DNA from: CAYMEV01 sp964431655 [NCBI: uncultured bacterium] | GTDB taxonomy: Bacteria > CAYMEV01 | Assembly: GCA_964431655.1 (NCBI GenBank) | Contig: CAYSKJ010000019.1 | Span: 7,164-29,746 of the forward strand | Length of the DNA stretch: 22,583 bases | Direction: 5' to 3' | Shown here: positions 7,351-13,864 of the stretch, in pieces | Numbering within the stretch: the stretch's first letter is position 1 | Layout of the letters: the number at the start of each line of letters is the position of its first letter | Program-made: the position numbers and the translations under genes | Notes under the pieces: model-generated | Database searches by the model: none | What the model was told of the DNA's origin: nothing | The model's input: only the letters and a program-made list of their open reading frames with translations

Positions 7351-8458
7351 GCTCTATCTTAACTCCCCTCTCATTCAAATAGCTCTCAAAGCTGGTTTGA
7401 AAGCAGGACATGGAAAACCTTTCCGTATTATGCAGAAAATTATCCCTAACTATATCAATCTTTTCAATCAGGTCAAGAGCTTTTTTCAGTTCTTCCTCCT
7501 TCTGTTCATAGAACAGAATGCCGGTTTTACCCGGGATGACTGTTTCCGCCGCCCCTCCCCTGCCGAATGCGACTACTGGAGTCATGGCCGACTGGGCTTC
7601 TACCGCAGCCATTCCGAAATCCTCCATGGACATCTGTATGAAAGCCCGGGCTTTTTGATACAGCTCTCTAAGGGTTTCCTTGCTTACCTTCTCATAAAAT
7701 TCTATATTCTTGCCGGCCATGGACCTTAGTTTTTTCATCAGGGGGCCATAACCGACAATTATGAGTTTTTTACCGGTTTTATTAAAGTACGGGATAACAG
7801 CATCCACTTTTTTATATTCATTGAGGGCTGAAACCATGAGGTAAAAATCCTCCCTGCTATGCATTATGTCTCCGAAATAAGCTGTGTCGCAGGGAGGATA
7901 TATGACCTGGGCTTCCCTGTTATAGTATTTTTTTATCCTTTTCCGGACAAACCCGGAATTAGCAATAAAATAATCCACCCGGTTTGAGCTTGTAACATCC
8001 CACTGGCGTAGACGGCTGAGAAAACAGCCCTTTACCAGATTCCTTATGCCAAGCTTATTAAGGTCAAAATATACATAGGACTGGTCCCAGATATATCTCA
8101 TGGGAGTATGGACATAGCATATGTGGACTGATCCGGGATGAGGTATTATGCCTTTTGCTGCGCAATGGCTGGAGCTTATTATATATTTATACCCGGTTAC
8201 ATCCAGCGCTTCTATGGCAGAGGGCATCAGAGGCAAAAGGTAGCGGTAGAAAGAAGAGGAAAAGGGTATTTTATCAAGAAAGCTTGTATAAATGGCATTG
8301 CGCTCAATTTTTTTGGAAACCGAACCCTTTCTGTAAAACAGTGTATATATATCCGCAGGGCCGATAACATCAAGTATGTTTTCAAGTACAAGCTCCCCGC
8401 CTCTCAAACCCGTAAGCCAATCGTGAATTACTGCTATGTTACCTGTTTTTGGCTTCAT
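7343..8458 (-). CDS. Glycosyltransferase family 4 (WbaZ-like)
   Basis: A 371-residue GT-B fold enzyme beginning MKPKTGNIAVIHDW, followed by the LTGLRGGELVLENI segment common in GT4 mannosyl- and glucosyl-transferases of O-antigen loci. The donor-binding half has MSMEDFGMAAVEAQSA and AFGRGGAAETVIPGKTG, a typical GT4 nucleotide-sugar site with the ExxxxxxxE spacing. It should work in the cytoplasm, adding a sugar to the lipid-linked acceptor. I chose the ATG at 8458 because GGGAG lies 4 nt upstream; an ATG at 8518 would overlap the previous gene by 80 nt. It overlaps the preceding glycosyltransferase by 20 nt and the sugar-phosphate transferase by 8 nt. Donor and acceptor are unknown. Confidence 0.88.
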   Translation of the reverse strand: MKPKTGNIAVIHDWLTGLRGGELVLENILDVIGPADIYTLFYRKGSVSKKIERNAIYTSFLDKIPFSSSFYRYLLPLMPSAIEALDVTGYKYIISSSHCAAKGIIPHPGSVHICYVHTPMRYIWDQSYVYFDLNKLGIRNLVKGCFLSRLRQWDVTSSNRVDYFIANSGFVRKRIKKYYNREAQVIYPPCDTAYFGDIMHSREDFYLMVSALNEYKKVDAVIPYFNKTGKKLIIVGYGPLMKKLRSMAGKNIEFYEKVSKETLRELYQKARAFIQMSMEDFGMAAVEAQSAMTPVVAFGRGGAAETVIPGKTGILFYEQKEEELKKALDLIEKIDIVRDNFLHNTERFSMSCFQTSFESYLNERGVKIEHA

Positions 8459-9542
8459 AAATCTCCCGGTAAAGACCATAGGTCTTTTCTGCCGATATGT
8501 ACCACCTGAAATCTTCAAGGAATTTTGTATCCATGCTTTCTCTCAGGCTTTCACGGTTGCTGTAGACATAGGAAAAGGCATCTTTCATCTCCTTTATCGA
8601 ATAGGGATTGACATAAACCGTACCCTCAGGCAGGAACTCCTCCATCGGAGAAGAACTGGAGGCAATAACAGGGGTTTTGAACTGCGTGGCCTCCAGGGCC
8701 GGAAGGCCGAATCCTTCGCATAAGGAAGCCAGACACAGGCCCGAAGCCTTTTTATAAAGCAGCGAGAGCTCAGCTGAAGACAGGTAGCCGGTGGTTATTA
8801 TCCTCGACAGGTCAATATAGCGCTTTATATAGTTTTTGAAGCTCCCGAGGGATTTATTATTTTCCACGCCGGCCAGCACAAGGCGGACATCCGCTCCCGA
8901 TTCCCTCTGGAACATGGAAAATCCCCTGACTGTATTAATCAGGTTTTTGTGGAATTTCAGATTGCCTACATATAAAAAATAAGGGATCTTGATATTCAGC
9001 CCGTCCAGACTTGCCTTTCCCGCTTCATCAAATCCGTTTAACCCGTTGTATATAATCCTGATCTTCCTGTCAGCAACGCCATAATGCCTTACAATATCAT
9101 CCTTTGTTTTTCGTGAAACTGAAATTATTGAATCAGACCTGCTCACAGCATACCTCAGTACGGGGAGAAGATAGTACTTATGCAGAGGAGTAAACATAAG
9201 GTCGATAAACTTTCGGTGAATAAGGTCATGTATGGTTGTTATTACTCTGGATTCCCTGCTTATAAAAAAGGGGACAGTAAAGTGAGGGAAATGCACTATA
9301 TCTGCCTTAAGTCTGTTTATGGATATCCCGAGATGAAGAAGTTCCCTCATGCTGTACAGGCCTGCCCTGTTCTCCAGGAGATGGAAATTGCTTCCAAGGC
9401 TAAGGGGAAAACTCCCGGCGTCCCTGACAATTATAAAAAATTCATCCCTGCCTGTATACTTGTTAAAATTTAGAAGGAGCTGCCTTATATACTCCCCGAT
9501 TCCAAAATCCGATATCTTTCTCGCATCTATTACAATCCTCAC
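8439..9542 (-). CDS. Glycosyltransferase family 4
   Basis: A 367-residue GT4-type glycosyltransferase. The N-terminal half opens VRIVIDARKISDFGIGEYIR, a glycine-containing acceptor-side loop, and has the family-typical DIVHFPHFTVPFF and TTIHDLIH stretches. The C-terminal half has YVGNLKFHKNL, then LCEGFGLPALEATQ and ASSSSPMEEFLPEG, matching the nucleotide-sugar donor site. I chose the GTG at 9542 because AAGGGG lies about 8 nt upstream; the in-frame ATG at 9566 has no ribosome binding site. This is the first visible gene of the leftward polysaccharide operon and follows an AT-rich divergent promoter region. Donor sugar and linkage are unknown; a mannosyltransferase is plausible from overall resemblance. 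Confidence 0.87.
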   Translation of the reverse strand: MRIVIDARKISDFGIGEYIRQLLLNFNKYTGRDEFFIIVRDAGSFPLSLGSNFHLLENRAGLYSMRELLHLGISINRLKADIVHFPHFTVPFFISRESRVITTIHDLIHRKFIDLMFTPLHKYYLLPVLRYAVSRSDSIISVSRKTKDDIVRHYGVADRKIRIIYNGLNGFDEAGKASLDGLNIKIPYFLYVGNLKFHKNLINTVRGFSMFQRESGADVRLVLAGVENNKSLGSFKNYIKRYIDLSRIITTGYLSSAELSLLYKKASGLCLASLCEGFGLPALEATQFKTPVIASSSSPMEEFLPEGTVYVNPYSIKEMKDAFSYVYSNRESLRESMDTKFLEDFRWYISAEKTYGLYREIYEAKNR

Positions 9543-9586
9543 CAAAATCCCCTTGGTGCATAACATATTTAAACAGCTATTTAGTT

Positions 9587-9615
9587 TTGACTATTAGCTT
9601 GATTTAATTTATAAA
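9587..9615 (+). promoter_or_regulatory. Sigma-70-type promoter candidate for the five-gene stator-like operon
   Basis: A -35 box TTGACT (9587-9592) and a -10 box TATAAA (9610-9615) are separated by exactly 17 bp, close to consensus. Transcription would begin near 9622, about 50 nt before the ATG at 9674. This is the strongest promoter candidate in the window. It shares its -10 region with the opposing promoter of the glycosyltransferase operon. Confidence 0.6.
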
Positions 9616-9635
9616 ATAAATTATTAATAATACAA
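9608..9635 (-). promoter_or_regulatory. Sigma-70-type promoter candidate for the polysaccharide operon
   Basis: On the minus strand a -35 box TTGTAT (9635-9630) is followed after 16 bp by a -10 box TATAAA (9613-9608). The leader would be about 60 nt to the GTG at 9542. The -10 overlaps that of the opposing promoter. The region is very AT-rich, so confidence is limited. Confidence 0.4.
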
Positions 9636-9673
9636 CTAAAAAACCATAAAAAAGGGAATATTACAAACAAAGC

Positions 9674-10747
9674 ATGTTAATTTGCAGAAATTGCGGTTGC
9701 AGGAATGAAAGCGGTTTATTATGCGGTAAATGCCGTGAATACCTTGTTTATGAGCCTTTTGGCAGGGATTCAAGGCATTTGCTCTTCTCCCTGCTCTTAT
9801 CAGGACTGGCATATATTTTCTTTTACGGCATCTTTCCTTTGCCTGCCCTTTCATCTTCCCAGGGATATATCTACAGGATTTTTACCAATCATCTCATCTG
9901 CAGGGCCATAGCATTCCTGTTTTTCTGGGGAATGTTCTTTTGTTTAATTAAATTTATTATGCTTTACAGACAGAATTATCTTTTCCGTATCGCAAAGACC
10001 CTCGATATCCCTTCCCTGCTGGGAATGAATCTTTCTGACATTCCTCGATTCATTGAACAGCTCATTATGGATGTCTATGCAAAAAATAATGTCAGGCTGA
10101 ACCAGTCGCAGTTTCTATGCTCCCTTTATGAAATTACCAGAAAGCAGTCGGTGAACATAGATGAATTTGTAAATGATCACTTTTCTTCTCTTTATGAACG
10201 ATTGGAATCAGGTTTTTCAATAATAAGGATTTTTATCTGGGTTTTGCCTGTCCTGGGATTTATGGGGACCATCCTCGGTATTACAAGCTCTATAGACGGC
10301 TTCACCCAATCTTTGAGCTTCAAGGGAGACACAGTTATCATGGAGACTCAGGACAGTACCAGCATAAACCAGGTATTCTCATCCCTTACAAAGGTTACCG
10401 ACGGCCTAAGGACAGCTTTTGATACTACCTTCATCGGCCTGTTCCTGGTCATTCCCCTTATGGTTACCTATACCCTGCTTAAAAATAAGTGTTCAGATTT
10501 TGCAAGAAACCTTGAAGCCCTTTTTAAAGCCGATATTGTACCTGTAATATACCCTGCCGGAAACATGGCCAGGTCCCAGACAAAGCTTTATTCCCTGCAT
10601 CCTGTCCTGGAAAGGCTGAATGAGACCAGCAGGTCCCTGTCAGAGAATATCCAGATATTATCCCTGCGGATTGACAGGATGACCTCGGCAATGAATCCGG
10701 AGTTTTCCGGCAGGCATATAGAAAAATCAGGCGATGAAGAAGAATAG
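9674..10747 (+). CDS. MotA/TolQ/ExbB-like proton channel protein with N-terminal zinc ribbon
   Basis: The 357-residue protein starts with a CxxC-x9-CxxC zinc ribbon (C4, C7, C17, C20). Two hydrophobic spans follow (about 35-56, 78-98), then a cytoplasmic helical region, a third span containing LPVLGFMGTILGI (about 183-203), and a fourth containing TAFDTTFIGLFLVIP (about 247-268). The last two match the conserved channel-lining helices of the MotA/TolQ/ExbB family, which form pentamers that pass protons to drive an inner partner. A cytoplasmic helical tail follows. The ATG at 9674 has only a weak ribosome binding site (AAGGG about 17 nt upstream), but the cysteines near the N-terminus support it. 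It overlaps the ExbD-like gene by 14 nt. The zinc ribbon is not part of classical TolQ, ExbB or MotA. Confidence 0.85.
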   Translation: MLICRNCGCRNESGLLCGKCREYLVYEPFGRDSRHLLFSLLLSGLAYIFFYGIFPLPALSSSQGYIYRIFTNHLICRAIAFLFFWGMFFCLIKFIMLYRQNYLFRIAKTLDIPSLLGMNLSDIPRFIEQLIMDVYAKNNVRLNQSQFLCSLYEITRKQSVNIDEFVNDHFSSLYERLESGFSIIRIFIWVLPVLGFMGTILGITSSIDGFTQSLSFKGDTVIMETQDSTSINQVFSSLTKVTDGLRTAFDTTFIGLFLVIPLMVTYTLLKNKCSDFARNLEALFKADIVPVIYPAGNMARSQTKLYSLHPVLERLNETSRSLSENIQILSLRIDRMTSAMNPEFSGRHIEKSGDEEE

Positions 10748-11327
10748 GATAAAGGATGCAGATTCTGCAAGGTTCTCTTTTATTGATATACTCTTTTCAA
10801 CCATAGGAACCATAATCTTTCTTATAGCTGTAAACATTCTGTTTATTGCATCCTTTGAGGGTTTAATGGCTGATTCAGACTCACAGCTGGAAGAGATCGA
10901 AAAATCAAGCGCTATCTTTACCCCCCGCAGGATTCAATATGGTATATACGGCTCTCCCCAATGGCTGAACCCTGTCCTGATAATACCCGGCATGGAGAAG
11001 TCATCTGCCGTATATAAAAAAACCCTGTATTTTGAAAATAACCAGCAGCTGAAAGATTTTATAAAACTTATAAGCGAGCAAAACTGCATAAACAAAGGCA
11101 GGGGGATGAAAAAAAGATACAGCCTGATTATGGGCATAGGACCCCAAAGCTACAGCATCGCTGATGACCTGAGCCAGTTTATGCTTGAAATGGAAACAGA
11201 TCTGAAGACCCGTTATAAAAAGGATTTTTATCCCATGAATATTGCAAAAATTCCACTTAACCGGGAACAAAAGACAGATATGGAAAGCGTATGGGAAGAG
11301 ACAGATATAGACATCCCGATTCCATAA
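10734..11327 (+). CDS. ExbD/TolR-like single-span protein A (putative stator subunit)
   Basis: A 197-residue protein with a basic cytoplasmic start, one membrane span at about residues 17-40, and a periplasmic remainder. The span opens FIDILFSTIGTIIFL. The Asp at residue 18 sits where ExbD (FIDVMLVLLIIF) and TolR (LLDVLLVLLLIF) keep their essential proton-carrying Asp. The periplasmic part (about 45-197) is not a recognisable ExbD/TolR domain or OmpA-type peptidoglycan-binding domain. Placement directly after a TolQ-like gene, with a 14-nt overlap, supports a channel partner. It shares the pattern D-I, four or five hydrophobic or small residues, G, then IFL with the next gene product, so the two look like paralogues. 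The role is inferred. Confidence 0.72.
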   Translation: MKKNRIKDADSARFSFIDILFSTIGTIIFLIAVNILFIASFEGLMADSDSQLEEIEKSSAIFTPRRIQYGIYGSPQWLNPVLIIPGMEKSSAVYKKTLYFENNQQLKDFIKLISEQNCINKGRGMKKRYSLIMGIGPQSYSIADDLSQFMLEMETDLKTRYKKDFYPMNIAKIPLNREQKTDMESVWEETDIDIPIP

Positions 11328-11959
11328 TCAGCGATGACAGCACTCTGCTGGATATCATCTCCAATGTTCTTGGAATAATGATTTTCCTTGCAGTCATAAT
11401 CATGCTTCTTCCCTCCAGCAAAAGGGATAAACCCCGGGAAATCACCAGTCTTGCCCAAAGAACCGAGATTTTTCTTCACAAAAAAATGCCCGTAATAGTT
11501 GACATACCCTGGAGCCGTATGGAGGAATACGAGAACATCATTCTCGCGGTGGTATATAAGGACTGCATTATACCGGTGGATTTTGAAAGGATTTATGATA
11601 AGCTCAGGGATGAATCAAAAAATACATTTTACTTTGAGAAAAACATAGATGACCTTTTCGTTATTACCACAATCCCTGTCTCCCTTGGCGATGCAAAGAA
11701 TGCCTGGTTTTCCTTTTCTCCGCCTTATGATAAAAAAAGGGAGGCTTCTCAGGGAATAGATGAAGAAATTAAAGGGCTGAACCCGTCAAAGACCAGGATG
11801 GTCTTCTTCGTCTACCAGGACGGGCATGAGATTTTTTATGATTATTACTATAAATACAGGGACCTGGGCTTTAATATAAGCTGGTTTGCCATGCAGAACC
11901 ATGACAACAGGCACTATATAGGCTATTCCTATGAAGGGACCAAGGTCCAGGCAGAATAA
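11291..11959 (+). CDS. ExbD/TolR-like single-span protein B (putative stator subunit)
   Basis: A 222-residue protein with an N-terminal span at about residues 19-41 opening LLDIISNVLGIMIFL. The Asp at residue 21 matches the TolR/ExbD membrane Asp. The periplasmic part (about 45-222) differs from that of protein A and carries no domain I recognise. It may form a compact alpha/beta fold: there are strand-like stretches (VFFVYQDG, HYIGYSYEG) and aromatic-rich segments. The ATG at 11291 lies 37 nt inside the previous gene and has GGAAAG upstream; no better start is seen. The stop TAA shares a base with the next ATG (TAATG). Two different ExbD-like genes side by side with one channel gene is unusual. 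Confidence 0.72.
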   Translation: MGRDRYRHPDSIISDDSTLLDIISNVLGIMIFLAVIIMLLPSSKRDKPREITSLAQRTEIFLHKKMPVIVDIPWSRMEEYENIILAVVYKDCIIPVDFERIYDKLRDESKNTFYFEKNIDDLFVITTIPVSLGDAKNAWFSFSPPYDKKREASQGIDEEIKGLNPSKTRMVFFVYQDGHEIFYDYYYKYRDLGFNISWFAMQNHDNRHYIGYSYEGTKVQAE

Positions 11960-12969
11960 TGCCCAGGCTGACAAACCAGATTTTTACACCAGGCATCCTT
12001 GGTATTAGGACCCTTACAGGAATCGCCTTTGCATGTTTTGCCGTATTTTCAATACTGGTATTCCTGTTTGCATATCTTAATATATTCAATATAGAACCTC
12101 TTATGTACGAACTTTGCCAGGAATCCAGGCCTTCAAGCATTTCTGACCTGATTAAGGCACTGAAACAGCGTTATGAAACTCCTTCTGATATACAGCTTCT
12201 AGGCTCAGTATATTTTGACAGGTATCCCTATGCATATTTCGAGGAATCCCATGAAAAAAACATTTTCCGCCTGCTCAATATTGCCCTGCAATGGGGTTTA
12301 AGGAATTCCAGGGACTACTATCTTGATGAAATGATAAAACTCGCCGAAGATTCTTCCAATCCTCTGCTTAGATACAGGATATACCTTCACATTGCCGTAT
12401 ATTATTCGCACTCTGCCGAAAAGTACGGCAACAGCCTGCATATGTCGCTTTACAAGGACTATCTGGACAGGGCAGACAGGATCTACCTGGAAGAAAAACT
12501 CAAGGTGGACCTGGATTATAATTATGCCTATTACTATTTTCTGGAAAAAAAATATGACAGATCCCTGAGGTACCTGAACAGGGCTCTTCGTGACGAGCTC
12601 TTCATAGATGCCAGGCTTCTCCAGCTGATTTTATACATCTCTATTGACAAGAATGAGTATTTTTACCGCATGGAGGCCTATAAACTGACAAATTCCATTA
12701 TTTCAAATCCTGAAATTGAGGAGATGATGATAGTTATAATTTTAAGAATACTGGCGGAGCAAAGTGAAAAAAACCCTGGCAACCCGTTTTTCTATTATTT
12801 TATGGCAATCTATTATAATAAGCTGAATGATACGGAAAAAGCCCTGGAAAATGCCCTGCGCTTCGGTAATACTTATAAAAAACCCGTATATGATTATTTT
12901 ATTGAAGACAATAAAATCAGGATAAGGAACCTGGAAAAACTTAGGGGAACGTCGAATGATAGACTATAG
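11959..12969 (+). CDS. Membrane-anchored helical-repeat (TPR-like) protein of unknown function
   Basis: A 336-residue protein with one strong membrane span at about residues 16-45, followed by an all-helical region rich in Tyr, Leu and Ala. Repeat-like segments such as YNYAYYYFLEKKYDRSLRYL and FYYFMAIYYNKLNDTEKAL resemble degenerate tetratricopeptide repeats, which usually bind proteins. By the positive-inside rule the basic N-terminus is likely cytoplasmic and the repeats periplasmic; I am not sure of this topology. It is fused by TAATG to the preceding ExbD-like gene and overlaps the PrsW-like gene by 14 nt. It is therefore very likely co-translated, and may scaffold the stator-like complex. 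No enzyme motif is visible. Confidence 0.7.
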   Translation: MPRLTNQIFTPGILGIRTLTGIAFACFAVFSILVFLFAYLNIFNIEPLMYELCQESRPSSISDLIKALKQRYETPSDIQLLGSVYFDRYPYAYFEESHEKNIFRLLNIALQWGLRNSRDYYLDEMIKLAEDSSNPLLRYRIYLHIAVYYSHSAEKYGNSLHMSLYKDYLDRADRIYLEEKLKVDLDYNYAYYYFLEKKYDRSLRYLNRALRDELFIDARLLQLILYISIDKNEYFYRMEAYKLTNSIISNPEIEEMMIVIILRILAEQSEKNPGNPFFYYFMAIYYNKLNDTEKALENALRFGNTYKKPVYDYFIEDNKIRIRNLEKLRGTSNDRL

Positions 12970-13855
12970 CCTCTATTACTCCGTTGCGCTGGTTTTCGTC
13001 CTGAACCTTGTGGCTGTTTCCAAAAACCCGGTCAGGCTGACCGCCATTAGGACCGTACTTTCCTATATTCTTTTAGTGAGGGTTATCCTGTACGATGAGA
13101 TGTTAAGCAGAAGCCTGTCTGCAGTTTTCCATTCTGTTGACCTTCTGGTATTTAGCCTTTCAAGTATAGTTTTGCTTCTTTTTTTTGTAATTCTGCTTTA
13201 TACATTTACAGCTTCCTTTTCCCATTACCGTATAACACTTATGCCCCTTGCCCTGATGGCAGGAGTTCTTTCCACCAGGATAACCGCTGATATTTACCTG
13301 TTTTTTGACAGGTACACGATACTTTCGCTCCAGTATATGTCCCAGATACTGCAGTTGCGGAATAATATTCCTGAAAATATGCTGACCAGTTCTTTTTCGA
13401 TACTGATATTCAGCAGTTTTACCGGAATAACAGAGGAGTTTGCAAAGTTTATTCTTTTTTTTGCAGTAATCTACTTTATTTGCCCTGAAAGGGACAAGTT
13501 CAATATCATTTTCTACCTGAGCTGTATTGCACTGGGTTTCTCCCTGGTCGAAAATATTTATTATTCCCTGGAATTTGGCCATTATATCAGAATAATGCGG
13601 AATATTTTTGCAGGACACCTTATTTTTGCCTTATACATGGGTTATCTTATATACAGAACAGAGGCGGTATTCAAAGCCCCCGGTAAGATTGTCCGGATTC
13701 TTATATGCCTTTTTATACCGGCTCTGCTTCATACATTATGGAACTTCTTTTCTTTTCTATCCCTGTTCAGCAGTTATGCAGGTATTGCCTTTTATTTATA
13801 CTATATACTGCTTGTTGCAGGGCTGTTTTATCTTTTTCTGATAAGAAAAAACTGA
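12956..13855 (+). CDS. PrsW-family intramembrane metalloprotease
   Basis: A 299-residue polytopic protein with about eight hydrophobic spans. The PrsW/CPBP-type active-site motifs are all present: E160-E161-F-A-K164, the Glu-Asn pair E199-N200 in GFSLVENIYY, H221 in AGHLIFALYMG, and H259-x-x-x-N263 in LHTLWNF. PrsW of Bacillus subtilis performs site-1 cleavage of an anti-sigma factor in response to envelope stress; other members have unknown substrates. The ATG at 12956 follows AGGGG by about 9 nt and overlaps the preceding gene by 14 nt. It is the last gene of the stator-like operon, so a single-span partner from the same operon is a possible substrate. Its stop lies 9 bp from that of the opposing kinase gene. 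Confidence 0.88.
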   Translation: MIDYSLYYSVALVFVLNLVAVSKNPVRLTAIRTVLSYILLVRVILYDEMLSRSLSAVFHSVDLLVFSLSSIVLLLFFVILLYTFTASFSHYRITLMPLALMAGVLSTRITADIYLFFDRYTILSLQYMSQILQLRNNIPENMLTSSFSILIFSSFTGITEEFAKFILFFAVIYFICPERDKFNIIFYLSCIALGFSLVENIYYSLEFGHYIRIMRNIFAGHLIFALYMGYLIYRTEAVFKAPGKIVRILICLFIPALLHTLWNFFSFLSLFSSYAGIAFYLYYILLVAGLFYLFLIRKN

Positions 13856-13864
13856 TGATGCCTT

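Noticed and set aside
9674-11327. Flagellar MotA/MotB or Tol-Pal genes
   Set aside because: The TolQ-like domain fits the superfamily, but there is no MotB peptidoglycan-binding domain, TolA, TolB or Pal, and the zinc ribbon and second ExbD-like gene do not fit.
9674-11959. Zorya-type phage defence system (ZorA/ZorB)
   Set aside because: The channel protein is superficially ZorA-like. However, neither small partner shows an OmpA-type peptidoglycan-binding domain, and no helicase, nuclease or ZorE-like gene follows.
13833-13851. Inverted repeat TTTTTCT/AGAAAAA as a terminator
   Set aside because: The stem is short and only A/T-rich, lies inside the PrsW coding end, and is weaker than a normal intrinsic terminator.
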